33,634 nucleotides of DNA, taken from NCBI GenBank assembly GCA_013002165.1, contig JABDKO010000131.1, forward strand, positions 1 through 33,634, given 5' to 3'. A program made the position numbers and the translations under genes. The DNA comes from Rhodothermales bacterium. GTDB taxonomy: Bacteria > Bacteroidota > Rhodothermia > Rhodothermales > JABDKH01. The notes beneath the pieces are model-generated. The model saw nothing but the letters and a program-made list of their open reading frames with translations. It was not told the origin of the DNA and ran no database searches. Shown here one piece after another: positions 1 through 8,752 of this stretch (its first letter is position 1; every line of letters starts with the position of its first letter).

Positions 1-1
1 T

Positions 2-127
2 GGTGACAACACGCAGTTCAAGGTAAAACTGATCGTACCGATCGCGATGGAACAGGGTCTGCGCTTCGCTATTCGCGAAGGCGGCCGTACCGTCGGCGCC
101 GGTGTCGTATCGAAAATCCTCGACTAA
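2..127 (+). CDS. tuf: Elongation factor Tu, C-terminal fragment (5' end outside window)
   Basis: The reading frame open from base 2 encodes the last 41 residues of EF-Tu, the GTPase that carries aminoacyl-tRNA to the ribosome. The beta-barrel domain 3 signature is seen as [20 protein letters not shown], followed by [14 protein letters not shown] and a TAA stop. These endings are near-invariant in bacterial EF-Tu. The GTPase domain lies upstream of the window. Its place immediately before rpsJ matches the str-S10 junction (fusA-tuf-rpsJ) of many bacteria. A perfect hairpin separates it from rpsJ. Confidence 0.97.
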   Translation, partial: GDNTQFKVKLIVPIAMEQGLRFAIREGGRTVGAGVVSKILD

Positions 128-139
128 TGAGAATGCAGC

Positions 140-170
140 AAGCACACCGCCGGAATTCGGCGGTGTGCTT
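140..170 (+). terminator. Perfect 13-bp hairpin between tuf and rpsJ
   Basis: Left arm 140-152 (AAGCACACCGCCG) and right arm 158-170 are exact reverse complements around a 5-nt loop, GAATT. The stem starts 12 nt after the tuf stop and ends 22 nt before rpsJ. No T-run follows (CTGTGTATGC), so it is not a canonical intrinsic terminator. It could be a partial attenuator, an RNA-processing or stability element that uncouples tuf from the S10 genes, or a weak bidirectional terminator. Confidence 0.55.
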
Positions 171-192
171 CTGTGTATGCAAGTAATAAGAT

Positions 193-501
193 ATGGCTAG
201 CCAGAAAATTCGAATCAAACTGAAATCTTACGATCACAGCCTGATCGACAAGAGTGCAGAGAAAATTATTCGCACAGTCAAGTCGACCGGCGCGGTGGTA
301 AGTGGGCCGATCCCGCTTCCGACAAAGAAGGCAATCTATACGGTCCTTCGTAGTCCGCACGTGGACAAGAAAAGTCGCGAACAGTTTGAGACCCGAAGCC
401 ACAAACGATTGATAGACATTTTGTCGACAAGCAGCAAGACGGTTGACGCCTTGATGAAGTTGGAACTGCCCAGTGGGGTAGACGTCGAGATAAAGGTCTG
501 A
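193..501 (+). CDS. rpsJ: 30S ribosomal protein S10
   Basis: This 102-residue protein is the usual length for S10, a 30S head protein that also serves as NusE in transcription antitermination. The opening [16 protein letters not shown] and the later [26 protein letters not shown]... RSHKRLIDI are textbook S10 sequence. The start is ATG at 193 in an A-rich context without a Shine-Dalgarno motif. It is normally followed at once by rplC. Here another coding sequence begins 8 nt after the stop. Confidence 0.98.
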   Translation: MASQKIRIKLKSYDHSLIDKSAEKIIRTVKSTGAVVSGPIPLPTKKAIYTVLRSPHVDKKSREQFETRSHKRLIDILSTSSKTVDALMKLELPSGVDVEIKV

Positions 502-509
502 CGAAGTAA

Positions 510-1007
510 ATGAAGTACAGTAATTACATACACTGCATTGTCATTCTAATTGTAGCCCTCACCTGGACTGCATGCGATAGTAACGATCCGGATCCTCCCG
601 AGAACGACGATGCCAGTGCACTTTTCTTCGGCGACTGGAACCTTACCGGGGCTAACGACGATAGTGGCTCCCGGCTGGGTGACCTTGCGAATCGATACAA
701 CTTTATAGAGGCAGAATTCGCGACAGACACTACGTTTGCGCTTGTGCTCGACTCCAACAATGAGACAGTCCCGGATGTCAATCTTACTGGGACGTTCAAT
801 GCTACATTATCGGAATCGCTCATGCGACTGATGGCAGACTTCAACGGCACGCCGGTCAGTCTGACTTTTGGCTACGAGTTTACCGACGAGTCACAGCAGG
901 AGGTAGCATTCATGACAACGACCTCGCAGACTGACGTATTGAATTTGGCGATCGGTACCGACTTCAGTGGTCCGACAACCTTGACGTTCTCGCGAATAGA
1001 GGACTAA
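510..1007 (+). CDS. Predicted lipoprotein inserted between rpsJ and rplC, function unknown
   Basis: I do not recognise the family. The 165 residues start with a short charged end and a hydrophobic stretch ([12 protein letters not shown]), then Cys22 in a weak lipobox (WTAC, Trp at -3). The stretch after Cys is acidic ([12 protein letters not shown]), similar to surface-export signals of Bacteroidota lipoproteins. The mature part begins GDWNLTG and has alternating Thr/hydrophobic strands, suggesting a small beta-rich domain, perhaps calycin- or lipocalin-like; that is a guess. It lies 8 nt after rpsJ and 23 nt before rplC on the same strand, so it should be co-transcribed with ribosomal genes. 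The antisense frame also has ORFs, but the signal peptide and operon fit favour this one. Confidence 0.8.
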   Translation: MKYSNYIHCIVILIVALTWTACDSNDPDPPENDDASALFFGDWNLTGANDDSGSRLGDLANRYNFIEAEFATDTTFALVLDSNNETVPDVNLTGTFNATLSESLMRLMADFNGTPVSLTFGYEFTDESQQEVAFMTTTSQTDVLNLAIGTDFSGPTTLTFSRIED

Positions 1008-1030
1008 CACGAAATCAGGCACAAAGAACA

Positions 1031-1690
1031 ATGAGCCAGGCAATTATTGGACGCAAGATCGGAATGACGAGCGTGTTCACCGAAAACGGTGAAAGCGTTC
1101 CCGTCACTGTTATCGAAGCGCCCGACAATGTTATTACGCAGATCAAAACTGTCGAAACAGACGGCTATGAAGCTGTGCAGATTGGTTATGGTGCGCGCAA
1201 GGAAAAGAAAACCACGAAGGCACTCAAGGGCCACTTCGAAAAGAGCGGCACGGAACCGAAGATTCGGTTGAACGAATTTAACAATCTGCTCGAAGGGGCG
1301 GAAGCCGGTGATTCTTTCTCCGCATCGGACCTTTTTTCTGAAGGCGAACGCGTTGATGTGATTGGAACATCGAAGGGAAAGGGTTTTCAGGGCGTCGTTA
1401 AGCGTCACGGATTTGCTGGCGTCGGTGGCGCAACGCACGGTCAGCATAACCGGGATAGAGCACCGGGTTCGATCGGGGCAGCTTCGACGCCGAGCCGGGT
1501 ATTCAAGGGAATGAAGATGGGCGGTCGAATGGGCGGAGAACGTGTTACGGTTCAGAATATCGAGATCGTACGAATCGTAGCTGACAAGAACCTTGTCCTC
1601 GTCAGAGGTGCAGTTCCCGGTCCTAACAAAGGAATTGTGGCGATCAGAAAGCGAATTACAACGCTCCCCGTCGTCGAGGAAAACGATTAA
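1031..1690 (+). CDS. rplC: 50S ribosomal protein L3
   Basis: The 219-residue protein starts IIGRKIGMTSVF, the L3 signature, and contains GTSKGKGFQGVVKRHGFAGV and the loop PGSIG...TPSRVFKGMKMGGRMG that reaches the peptidyl transferase centre. In Escherichia coli the Gln after SIG is methylated by PrmB; here that position is Ala, so this modification is not expected. Length is normal. It starts S10-operon gene order again after the lipoprotein and is followed 12 nt later by rplD. Confidence 0.98.
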   Translation: MSQAIIGRKIGMTSVFTENGESVPVTVIEAPDNVITQIKTVETDGYEAVQIGYGARKEKKTTKALKGHFEKSGTEPKIRLNEFNNLLEGAEAGDSFSASDLFSEGERVDVIGTSKGKGFQGVVKRHGFAGVGGATHGQHNRDRAPGSIGAASTPSRVFKGMKMGGRMGGERVTVQNIEIVRIVADKNLVLVRGAVPGPNKGIVAIRKRITTLPVVEEND

Positions 1691-1702
1691 TACTAGTTAA
1701 CC

Positions 1703-2350
1703 ATGAAAGTCAACGTATACGATACAGACGGTAAGGACTCCGGTCGCAAGGTCAACCTTGAGAAGGCAGTCTTTGAAGCGGATCCCAACGATCACGCAAT
1801 TTGGCTTGATGTGCGGCGTATTCAGGCAAACATGCGCCAGGGAACGCACAAGACGAAAGAGCGCGGCGAAGTTGCGGGCAGTACCCGCAAGCTGTACCGG
1901 CAGAAAGGAACTGGAAACTCGCGCGCAGGCAGCTCGAAATCTCCAATCCGCAGGAGCGGAGGCAGGACGTTTGGACCCCGCCCGCGCAAGTACTCCCTCA
2001 AGATTAATCGGAAGACGCAGCAGCTCGCCCGCCGGTCCGCTCTATCCTATAAAGCTCAGGACAGCGCCATCCGCGTGGTTGAGAATATTGGAATAGACAC
2101 CCCGAGTACCAAAACAGCGAAAGACTTCATCGCGAAACATGACCTGTCCGGAAAGAAGGTGTTGATCCTGACGAAAGAAAGCCAGAGCGCGGTTTATGCG
2201 TCTTGCCGAAATGTACCCAAGGTCACGGTCCGCGAGGCAACGACTGCATCAACGTTCGATTTTATGAACGCCTCGATCATTGTTCTGGAAGAAGCTGCCG
2301 TCAGAGGTTTGACGACCAGTCTCAAGCGAAACCTTAGTACCCGAAAATAG
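1703..2350 (+). CDS. rplD: 50S ribosomal protein L4
   Basis: This 215-residue protein has the L4 extended loop, seen as HKTKERGEVAGSTRKLYRQK followed by GTGNSRAGS and GGRTFGPRPRKYSLKINRK. That loop lines the exit tunnel. L4 also autoregulates the S10 operon in Escherichia coli by binding its leader; no leader can be examined here because the operon start lies outside the window. ATG at 1703 lacks a clear Shine-Dalgarno motif. The C-terminal half is the globular Rossmann-like domain ending SLKRNLSTRK. Confidence 0.98.
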   Translation: MKVNVYDTDGKDSGRKVNLEKAVFEADPNDHAIWLDVRRIQANMRQGTHKTKERGEVAGSTRKLYRQKGTGNSRAGSSKSPIRRSGGRTFGPRPRKYSLKINRKTQQLARRSALSYKAQDSAIRVVENIGIDTPSTKTAKDFIAKHDLSGKKVLILTKESQSAVYASCRNVPKVTVREATTASTFDFMNASIIVLEEAAVRGLTTSLKRNLSTRK

Positions 2351-2379
2351 CTTAGCATCGCAGTAGCGACGACACTGAA

Positions 2380-2679
2380 ATGGCACAAGAAATTTTAATA
2401 CAACCCCTCGTTACAGAGAAGCTTTCCGCTCAGATGGAAGAGGGACACTATGCTTTCGTAGTTCGCAAGGATGCTAACAAGGTCCAGATCAAGAAAGCTG
2501 TTCAGGCGCGGTATCCGGACATCAAGATTAAAGAGGTCCGCACAATGATCGTGCGAGGCAAGCGTCGTCGGCAGCAGACTCGTGCCGGTGTGGTTGAGGG
2601 TCGCGTTGCGGCGTTCAAGAAAGCGATTGTTACGCTTCAACCAGACAGTGCACAAATTGACTTCTTCGAAGAGATATAG
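2380..2679 (+). CDS. rplW: 50S ribosomal protein L23
   Basis: The 99-residue protein begins with LIQPLVTEKLSAQME and has YAFVVRKDANKVQIKKAVQ, the defining L23 motif, then the loop VRGKRRRQQTRAGVVEGR. L23 sits at the tunnel exit and docks trigger factor and the signal recognition particle. Its position between rplD and rplB is canonical. The start ATG at 2380 has no obvious Shine-Dalgarno sequence (CGACACTGAAATG). Confidence 0.97.
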   Translation: MAQEILIQPLVTEKLSAQMEEGHYAFVVRKDANKVQIKKAVQARYPDIKIKEVRTMIVRGKRRRQQTRAGVVEGRVAAFKKAIVTLQPDSAQIDFFEEI

Positions 2680-2727
2680 ATTGAACAGGGCGCAAAACCA
2701 ACTGGTACGTATGCCCGGAGATTATCA

Positions 2728-3552
2728 ATGGCAATAAAGAAACTCAAACCGAATACACCCGGCCAGCGACATCGCTCGGTGTCTGCCTTCGACACGATTA
2801 CGAAGAGCACACCTGAGAAAAGTCTGCTGGCACCGGTCAAGCGTAAGGGCGGAAGGAATAACACCGGTCGGATCACGGTCCGTCATCAGGGCGGTGGGCA
2901 CAAGCGTCGCTACCGGATCATCGACTTCAAGAGAAACAAGATCGGTATTCCGGCAAAGGTTGCGAGCATTGAGTATGATCCGAACAGGTCAGCTCGTATT
3001 GCGCTGCTGGTCTATGCCGACGGCGAGAAGCGATACATCATCGCACCCAATGAGCTGACTGTTGGTATGTCGGTCCAGAATGGGCCGAATGCTGCTCCGG
3101 AACCAGGTAACTGTTTGCCACTGGCCAATATCCCGGTTGGTACGTTTGTCCACGCGATTGAGATGAAGCCCGGCAAAGGCGCACAACTTGCTCGATCAGC
3201 AGGTACTTATGCACAGCTCACCGCACGAGAAGGCAAGTACGCGATTCTGCGCCTGCCCTCGTCCGAGACGCGAATGGTTCCTGTTGCGTGCATGGCTACG
3301 ATCGGGACGACAAGCAATCCGGAGCATATGAACATTGACCTTGGTAAAGCAGGTCGCAAGCGCTGGAAAGGAGTCAGGCCGAAAACTCGTGGCGTTGCCA
3401 TGAACCCGGTGGATCACCCAATGGGCGGTGGTGAAGGCAAAGCCTCCGGCGGTCATCCGCGCTCACCTACCGGTGTGCCGGCGAAGGGTTACAAGACCCG
3501 ACGCAAAAAGAAGCAGTCGAACAAGTTTATCATCCGGCGCAGAATTAAGTAG
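2728..3552 (+). CDS. rplB: 50S ribosomal protein L2
   Basis: The 274-residue protein has the N-terminal [16 protein letters not shown], the OB-fold portion [23 protein letters not shown], and the C-terminal [20 protein letters not shown] with the conserved His near the peptidyl transferase centre. Met replaces His after DHP, a common variant. The tail [17 protein letters not shown] is basic as expected. A GGAG element lies 12 nt before the ATG. Normal length and canonical position before rpsS. Confidence 0.98.
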   Translation: MAIKKLKPNTPGQRHRSVSAFDTITKSTPEKSLLAPVKRKGGRNNTGRITVRHQGGGHKRRYRIIDFKRNKIGIPAKVASIEYDPNRSARIALLVYADGEKRYIIAPNELTVGMSVQNGPNAAPEPGNCLPLANIPVGTFVHAIEMKPGKGAQLARSAGTYAQLTAREGKYAILRLPSSETRMVPVACMATIGTTSNPEHMNIDLGKAGRKRWKGVRPKTRGVAMNPVDHPMGGGEGKASGGHPRSPTGVPAKGYKTRRKKKQSNKFIIRRRIK

Positions 3553-3573
3553 TAGACAGATTACGAAACACAG

Positions 3574-3852
3574 ATGGCACGATCACTTAAGAAAGGTCCT
3601 TTCGTTTATTACAAGCTTCAGCGCAAAGTTGATGAGCTCAACTCTTCTGGTAAGAAGAAGGTCGTCAAGACCTGGAGCAGGGCATCGATGATTACTCCTG
3701 AGTTTGTAGGCCACACGTTTGCAGTACACAACGGCAAGCAGTTTATACCCGTTTATGTAACTGAAAACATGGTTGGTCATCGTCTCGGTGAGTTTTCTCC
3801 CACACGGTCCTTCAGGGGACACTCTGGGGAGAAACGAGATCGTCGGGCATAG
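3574..3852 (+). CDS. rpsS: 30S ribosomal protein S19
   Basis: At 92 residues it matches S19, a 30S head protein that contacts S13 and 16S rRNA. The start [19 protein letters not shown] and the core [45 protein letters not shown] are diagnostic. It follows rplB by 21 nt and precedes rplV by 39 nt. Confidence 0.98.
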   Translation: MARSLKKGPFVYYKLQRKVDELNSSGKKKVVKTWSRASMITPEFVGHTFAVHNGKQFIPVYVTENMVGHRLGEFSPTRSFRGHSGEKRDRRA

Positions 3853-3891
3853 AGAGTAGAATACAATTTTATGCAAGCTTGGTAGCAGGTA

Positions 3892-4257
3892 ATGGAAGCA
3901 AGAGCAATCCGAAAACATATTCGAACGTCACCCCGCAAGATGCGGACGGTGGTCAATGTTGTTCGTGGTCGCAGTGTGCCGGAAGCACTCGACATACTGA
4001 ACTTCCTGCCTCAGCAGGTAACGAGTACCGTCAAGACGACCATAATGTCGGCTGTTCATAACCTGATGGATAAGAATCCGGATGAACGGTTCGACGAAAA
4101 CGACCTGGTTGTCAGCCTTATCAAGGTTGATGAAGGTCCAATGTTCAAGCGGTTCCGACCGGCCCCTCGCGGTCGTGCACAGCGGATTCGCAAGAGAACG
4201 AGTCATTTAACAGTGATAGTGTCGACGGGCGACGCTGAAGAAGAATCAGACGATTAA
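3892..4257 (+). CDS. rplV: 50S ribosomal protein L22
   Basis: The 121-residue protein opens EARAIRKHIRTSPRKMRTVV and carries the tunnel-lining hairpin PMFKRFRPAPRGRAQRIRKRTSHLTVIV. This beta-hairpin narrows the nascent-chain tunnel with L4. The acidic end (DAEEESDD) is slightly longer than in Escherichia coli, which has 110 residues. ATG at 3892 was chosen because the L22 N-terminal alpha/beta domain begins there and no earlier family residues exist in frame. Confidence 0.97.
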   Translation: MEARAIRKHIRTSPRKMRTVVNVVRGRSVPEALDILNFLPQQVTSTVKTTIMSAVHNLMDKNPDERFDENDLVVSLIKVDEGPMFKRFRPAPRGRAQRIRKRTSHLTVIVSTGDAEEESDD

Positions 4258-4277
4258 CATATTAGTCAGGTAAGAAA

Positions 4278-5051
4278 TTGGGTCAGAAAACAAATCCGAT
4301 CGGCTTTAGGCTCGGGATAATTCGCGGCTGGGATAGCAACTGGTACGCGGAAAAGGATTTTGCTGAAAAGCTCGTTGAAGACGAAGAGATTCGAAACTAC
4401 ATGACTGCTCGATTGAAGCGAGCTGGTCTTAGTCGCGTCGTAATCGAGCGTACACCGAAGAGAGTCATCTTGACGCTTCACACAAGTCGTCCGGGAGTTG
4501 TCATTGGTCGCGGTGGAAGTGAGGTCGAAAAACTTCGGGAAGAGCTCAAGAAGCTGACGAACAAGGACATCCAGATTAACATTAACGAGATCAAGCGGCC
4601 TGAATTGGATGCCAGTCTCGTAGCACAGAATATTGCCCAGCAACTTGAGGGACGAGTTTCGTTCCGCCGCGCAATGAAGCAGTCACTTACCGCTGCTATG
4701 CGAATGGGAGCTGAAGGTATACGTGTTAAAGTTTCTGGTCGTTTGGGCGGCGCGGAAATGGGCCGGACCGAGCAGTATCTGGAGGGTCGCGTACCGCTTC
4801 ATACCGTTCGTGCAGACATCGATTACGCTGAAGCAACGGCGTTCACGATCTATGGCACAACAGGTGTCAAAGTGTGGATTTATCGCGGCGAGATTCTCGG
4901 CAAGCCGGACTTGAGTCTGAATGTTCAGGCACAGCGCCAGCAGATGCAGCAGATGCAACCCGAGCGGAGAGGTGGTGGTGGTCGAGGTCGTCGGCGCGAT
5001 GACAAAGGCGACAAGGGCGGCCGCTCACGATCCAGACGAACCAACAAGTAG
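4278..5051 (+). CDS. rpsC: 30S ribosomal protein S3, TTG start, extended basic tail
   Basis: The protein is 257 residues. The start must be TTG at 4278, because translation from it gives [13 protein letters not shown], the invariant S3 N-terminus. A type-2 KH domain is seen ([20 protein letters not shown]), followed by the C-terminal domain [15 protein letters not shown]3 forms the mRNA entry helicase with S4 and S5. After about residue 215 there is a Gln/Met stretch and then a Gly/Arg/Asp-rich tail ([19 protein letters not shown]), longer than in Escherichia coli. A weak AGG lies upstream of the start. Normal position between rplV and rplP. Confidence 0.97.
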   Translation: MGQKTNPIGFRLGIIRGWDSNWYAEKDFAEKLVEDEEIRNYMTARLKRAGLSRVVIERTPKRVILTLHTSRPGVVIGRGGSEVEKLREELKKLTNKDIQININEIKRPELDASLVAQNIAQQLEGRVSFRRAMKQSLTAAMRMGAEGIRVKVSGRLGGAEMGRTEQYLEGRVPLHTVRADIDYAEATAFTIYGTTGVKVWIYRGEILGKPDLSLNVQAQRQQMQQMQPERRGGGGRGRRRDDKGDKGGRSRSRRTNK

Positions 5052-5079
5052 GCAACGGAACCTAGACGGAGAGTAAGTT

Positions 5080-5517
5080 ATGTTGATGCCAAAGCGGACA
5101 AAGCACCGCAAGATGCATAAGGGTCGCATCAAGGGTAATGCCCAACGCGGCACACGGGTTTCGTTTGGCGATTTCGGAATCAAGGCCCTTGAGCCTGGCC
5201 GAATTACGAGCAGACAGATTGAAGCTGCCCGTATTGCCATGACCCGTAATATGAAACGTGCCGGAAAAGTCTGGATCAGAATTTTTCCAGACAAGCCAAT
5301 CACCAAGAAGCCCGCTGAAGTCAGAATGGGTAAAGGAAAAGGATCACCTGAGTACTGGGTTGCCGTTGTGCGTCCCGGTCGTGTGATGTTTGAGGTTGGC
5401 GGCGGTATACCACAGGATCTGGCTGTTGAGTCAATGAGATTGGCACAACAAAAACTGCCGATCAAAACGAAGGTTGTCGTACGACCCGACTACCGCGAAG
5501 CAGCACCGACTCGATAA
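5080..5517 (+). CDS. rplP: 50S ribosomal protein L16
   Basis: The 145-residue protein starts [16 protein letters not shown] and contains [28 protein letters not shown] and [33 protein letters not shown], all typical of L16. L16 helps position the tRNA acceptor arm in the 50S A site. A GGAGAG motif precedes the ATG at 5080 with good spacing. A second ATG two codons later is possible, but MLxPKR is the usual family start. Confidence 0.98.
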   Translation: MLMPKRTKHRKMHKGRIKGNAQRGTRVSFGDFGIKALEPGRITSRQIEAARIAMTRNMKRAGKVWIRIFPDKPITKKPAEVRMGKGKGSPEYWVAVVRPGRVMFEVGGGIPQDLAVESMRLAQQKLPIKTKVVVRPDYREAAPTR

Positions 5518-5534
5518 ACTCGGATTTAATAGAC

Positions 5535-5732
5535 ATGAAGGCTGAAGAAATCAGAGAAATGACCACGGATGAGATCCGACAGCGAATTGCAGACGAGAAA
5601 GACCAGTTGAGTCATATGACGTTCCAGCATGCCGTTGCCGAGCTTCCAAATCCGATGGTCCTCAGATACAAGCGCAAATTGATTGCGAGGCTGAATTCAA
5701 TTTTGGCAGAAAAGCAAATAGACAACAACTAG
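5535..5732 (+). CDS. rpmC: 50S ribosomal protein L29
   Basis: The 65-residue helical hairpin begins MKAEEIREMTTDEIRQRIADEK and ends VLRYKRKLIARLNSILAEK. L29 lies near the exit tunnel beside L23. Length and place between rplP and rpsQ are canonical. The ATG at 5535 follows the rplP stop by 17 nt, with an A/T-rich upstream context and no clear Shine-Dalgarno motif. Confidence 0.97.
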   Translation: MKAEEIREMTTDEIRQRIADEKDQLSHMTFQHAVAELPNPMVLRYKRKLIARLNSILAEKQIDNN

Positions 5733-5781
5733 ATGGTAGTTGGTGAGGGAACCGCACAGGGCTCACCAAGCCAGGCAAACA

Positions 5782-6045
5782 ATGGAAACAGTAGAACGAA
5801 AGTCCAGAAAAGAGCGCGTCGGTCTCGTGACCAGCGCAAAAATGGATAAGAGTATTGTCATTTCGATCGAAAGACAGGTAAGCCACCCGATCTACGGAAA
5901 GTTTATCAAGAAGACGTCTAAGATCATGGCACACGACGAGGAGAATACTGCCGCACAAGGTGATACGGTTCTGGTTATGGAAACGAAGCCTTACAGCAAG
6001 AACAAGCGCTGGCGCCTCGTGAAAGTAATTGAACGAGCCAAGTAA
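5782..6045 (+). CDS. rpsQ: 30S ribosomal protein S17
   Basis: This OB-fold protein binds 16S rRNA early in assembly. Starting at ATG 5782 gives 87 residues beginning [20 protein letters not shown], followed by [22 protein letters not shown] and [21 protein letters not shown]. The frame is open further upstream to TTG 5740, which would add 14 residues unlike S17 ([10 protein letters not shown]), so I prefer 5782. It follows rpmC by 49 nt, the longest spacer in this part of the cluster. Confidence 0.95.
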   Translation: METVERKSRKERVGLVTSAKMDKSIVISIERQVSHPIYGKFIKKTSKIMAHDEENTAAQGDTVLVMETKPYSKNKRWRLVKVIERAK

Positions 6046-6077
6046 GCGACAACCATTTTTTAGAACGGTAATCATCG

Positions 6078-6446
6078 ATGATTCAGCAAGAGTCAAGACT
6101 GAAGGTAGCTGACAACAGCGGAGCGAAAGAGGTTCTCTGTATTCGTGTGCTGGGTGGTAGTAAGCGCCGCTATGCGCGAATCGGCGATCAGATCGTCGTG
6201 ACGGTCAAGACAGCGATCCCGGGCGGCAACGTCAAGAAAGGCGAAGTATCAAAGGCGGTCGTTGTGCGGACAAAGAAAGAGTTCCGCAGGAAGGATGGAT
6301 CGTATATACGATTCGATGAGAACGCAGCAGTACTGCTTAACCCGCAGGGTGAGCCGCGGGGTACTCGTATTTTCGGCCCGGTAGCCCGGGAGCTCCGCGA
6401 GAAACAGTACATGCGCATAGTCTCTCTCGCGCCGGAAGTGCTTTAA
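6078..6446 (+). CDS. rplN: 50S ribosomal protein L14
   Basis: The 122 residues match L14 exactly in length. [20 protein letters not shown] is the diagnostic start, and [21 protein letters not shown] is the second signature. L14 forms part of the factor and ribosome-silencing (RsfS) binding surface on the 50S subunit. Position between rpsQ and rplX is canonical. Confidence 0.98.
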   Translation: MIQQESRLKVADNSGAKEVLCIRVLGGSKRRYARIGDQIVVTVKTAIPGGNVKKGEVSKAVVVRTKKEFRRKDGSYIRFDENAAVLLNPQGEPRGTRIFGPVARELREKQYMRIVSLAPEVL

Positions 6447-6472
6447 ACGAATTGAGATAGATCAGGAATTCG

Positions 6473-6826
6473 ATGCCACGAACATCAAACAAACAGAAAA
6501 AACTCCACATCAGAAAAGGTGATGTAGTACGAGTTATTTCTGGAAATGAAAAAGGAAAGGAAGGGAAAGTCCTGAGGGTGTTTCGCGAGAAAGAGCGAGT
6601 CATCATCGAGGGCGTCAACATGCGTATCCGCCACATGCGTCCGAATCAGACGTATCCGCAGGGTGGACGTGTCGAGAGAGAACTGCCGATTCATATTTCG
6701 AATGTAATGCCGCTTGATTCCGACGGAAACCCGTCTAGAATTGGTCGCAAACCTATTGAAGATACTGAGACTGGAAAAACACGTTGGGTACGCTACGCCA
6801 AGACAACAGGCGAAGAACTCGATTGA
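6473..6826 (+). CDS. rplX: 50S ribosomal protein L24
   Basis: The 117-residue protein carries the KOW motif IRKGDVVRVISGNEKGKEGKVLRV near its N-terminus and HISNVMPLDSDGNPSRIGRK in its C-terminal half. L24 is an assembly initiator for 23S rRNA and lies near the tunnel exit. It is slightly longer than the Escherichia coli protein (104 residues), as is common in Bacteroidota. An AGGA precedes the ATG. Confidence 0.97.
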   Translation: MPRTSNKQKKLHIRKGDVVRVISGNEKGKEGKVLRVFREKERVIIEGVNMRIRHMRPNQTYPQGGRVERELPIHISNVMPLDSDGNPSRIGRKPIEDTETGKTRWVRYAKTTGEELD

Positions 6827-6856
6827 TCTTAACCAGCTCATTTTCAGACTAGCAGG

Positions 6857-7435
6857 ATGGAAAAATATATACCAAGGCTGAAGGCCCTTTATCGTGACGA
6901 AATTGCAGGCAAGTTGTCTGAACAATTCTCGTACGACAATGCGATGGAGATTCCACGACTGACAAAGATCGTCGTCAATAAAGGAGTGGGAGAAGCCGTT
7001 GCAAACAAGAAAGCATTAAACGAAGCTGTTGAAGAGCTGCGTTCGATAACCGGTCAGCATCCTGTCAGCAGACAGGCTCGCAAAAGCGTGTCAAACTTCA
7101 AGCTGAGACAGGGAATGCCTGTCGGCGTGTACGTTACGCTTCGCGGCGATCGGATGTGGGATTTCCTGGACAGGCTGATCTCTCTGGCGTTGCCGAGAGT
7201 TCGTGACTTCCGTGGTATTCCGGACAAGAGTTTTGACGGGCGGGGAAACTACTCTCTTGGTATTAAGGAGCAGATTATTTTCCCGGAGATAGACATTGAC
7301 AAAGTCGACAAGATCGACGGCATGGATATCACTTTCGTTACTACCGCCAAGACGGATGCAGAGGCATTGGCGCTGCTCAAAGCGCTGGGCATGCCGTTCG
7401 TTCGGCGAGATGCGGCACCTGCTGGTGTCAACTAG
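6857..7435 (+). CDS. rplE: 50S ribosomal protein L5
   Basis: The 192-residue protein has the L5 signatures [37 protein letters not shown], and the C-terminal [16 protein letters not shown]...[16 protein letters not shown]5 binds 5S rRNA and contacts S13 and the P-site tRNA. The C-terminal tail ([10 protein letters not shown]) extends some residues beyond the Escherichia coli protein. The ATG at 6857 follows CAGG directly. Confidence 0.98.
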   Translation: MEKYIPRLKALYRDEIAGKLSEQFSYDNAMEIPRLTKIVVNKGVGEAVANKKALNEAVEELRSITGQHPVSRQARKSVSNFKLRQGMPVGVYVTLRGDRMWDFLDRLISLALPRVRDFRGIPDKSFDGRGNYSLGIKEQIIFPEIDIDKVDKIDGMDITFVTTAKTDAEALALLKALGMPFVRRDAAPAGVN

Positions 7436-7462
7436 AAATTAATTAGAGTACAGGAGTCCACA

Positions 7463-7732
7463 ATGGCAAAGACAAGTTGGATGGCACGAGAGAGAAAGCG
7501 CCGCAGAATGGTTGTCAAGTATGCAGCCAAAAGAGCAGCGCTGAAAGAAGCTGGTGACTACGAAGGTCTCCAGAAACTTCCTCGAAACGCCAGTCCGGTA
7601 AGACTTCGCAATCGCTGCGCAATGTCGGGAAGATCACGAGGCTATATTCGTCGCTTTGGAATCTCCCGGATTGTATTTCGCGATATGGCGCTGGCAGGTA
7701 AGATTCCTGGCGTGCGCAAGGCAAGTTGGTAA
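7463..7732 (+). CDS. rpsN: 30S ribosomal protein S14, zinc-free type
   Basis: The 89-residue protein is the long form of S14 ([23 protein letters not shown]). At the place where zinc-binding S14 has two CxxC pairs it has only one Cys ([19 protein letters not shown]), so it cannot make the four-Cys site. S14 assembles late in the 30S head. AGGAG sits 10 nt before the ATG, one of the clearer Shine-Dalgarno motifs here. Canonical position between rplE and rpsH. Confidence 0.97.
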   Translation: MAKTSWMARERKRRRMVVKYAAKRAALKEAGDYEGLQKLPRNASPVRLRNRCAMSGRSRGYIRRFGISRIVFRDMALAGKIPGVRKASW

Positions 7733-7753
7733 TTTAGAAAGAGAAACACACGA

Positions 7754-8155
7754 ATGAGTGGTATAACTGATCCGGTAGCAGATTATCTGACGCGACTTCG
7801 CAACGCGCAGAAGGCTGGACACCGTCACCTTGATGTACCTGCTTCCAAGTTGAAGCGCGCAATGACGCAGATACTTGTTGAGAAAGGATATGTCGCGCGG
7901 TTCTTGAATGTCGATGACGGCAAGCAGGGGCTTCTCCGAATTTATCTCAAGTATGATGACAAGGGGAAACCTGTAATTAAAAGCCTGAAACGAGTGTCCA
8001 AGCCCGGTCTAAGGAAGTACGTAGATGCTGACAGTCTTCCACGTGTCCGCAATGGACTCGGGGTGGCAATAGTGTCAACATCGCAGGGCGTAATGACCGA
8101 CAAGGAAGCACGAAGGGTACATGTAGGCGGCGAAGTGCTGGCTTACGTTTACTAG
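7754..8155 (+). CDS. rpsH: 30S ribosomal protein S8
   Basis: The 133-residue protein starts SGITDPVADYLTRLRNAQKAG and ends with GVMTDKEARRVHVGGEVLAYVY, both diagnostic of S8. S8 binds the central domain of 16S rRNA and, in Escherichia coli, represses the spc operon by binding mRNA near rplE. I did not see an obvious rRNA-mimic fold near rplE here. Length is normal. Confidence 0.98.
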   Translation: MSGITDPVADYLTRLRNAQKAGHRHLDVPASKLKRAMTQILVEKGYVARFLNVDDGKQGLLRIYLKYDDKGKPVIKSLKRVSKPGLRKYVDADSLPRVRNGLGVAIVSTSQGVMTDKEARRVHVGGEVLAYVY

Positions 8156-8189
8156 AATTGCGCTAGCGGATAAAGAAAAGGAAAGCAAA

Positions 8190-8744
8190 ATGTCTCGAAT
8201 TGGCTTCGCACCGATAAGTGTTGCAGAGAACGTAACCGTAGATATTGGTTCGAATAATTTTGTCACGGTAAAAGGACCCAAGGGCGAGTTGACCCTGCAG
8301 GTGAATCCTGATATTGTTCTGTCACTGGAGGACAGTGAGGTTGTAGTTAAGCGACCTACGGAGCAAAAGCGCCATAAGTCCATGCACGGCCTGTACCGGT
8401 CGCTCATAGATAACATGGTGAAGGGTGTCTCGGAAGGGTACAAGCGCGAACTGGAAATCATCGGTGTCGGGTTTCGTGCCAGCGTCGCGAATGACGTCCT
8501 GGAACTTGCACTCGGTTTCTCGCACCCCATATTCTTCGTTCCGCCGGAAGGGATTCATCTGTCGGTTGATACCAAGCGGAGCAAGAACACGATCGTAATC
8601 ATTGAAGGAATTGACAAGCAACTGGTTGGACAAGTGGCAGCCAAGATCAGAGCCCTCAGACCACCTGAGCCATACAAAGGCAAAGGAGTCAGGTACGTTG
8701 GCGAATATGTCCGCCGTAAAGCTGGTAAGACCGCAGGTAAGTAG
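8190..8744 (+). CDS. rplF: 50S ribosomal protein L6
   Basis: The 184-residue protein begins [16 protein letters not shown] and carries [14 protein letters not shown] in the first of two homologous L6 domains and [30 protein letters not shown] at the end of the second. L6 is near the sarcin-ricin loop. AAGGAA precedes the ATG by about 6 nt. Normal length and position. Confidence 0.98.
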   Translation: MSRIGFAPISVAENVTVDIGSNNFVTVKGPKGELTLQVNPDIVLSLEDSEVVVKRPTEQKRHKSMHGLYRSLIDNMVKGVSEGYKRELEIIGVGFRASVANDVLELALGFSHPIFFVPPEGIHLSVDTKRSKNTIVIIEGIDKQLVGQVAAKIRALRPPEPYKGKGVRYVGEYVRRKAGKTAGK

Positions 8745-8752
8745 TAATCGCT

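Noticed and set aside
1004-1447. 147-residue minus-strand ORF opposite rplC
   Set aside because: It is fully antisense to a clear L3 gene, and its protein resembles no family I know; a shadow frame.
5740-5781. TTG start at 5740 for rpsQ
   Set aside because: The added 14 residues do not resemble S17, while ATG 5782 gives the standard N-terminus.
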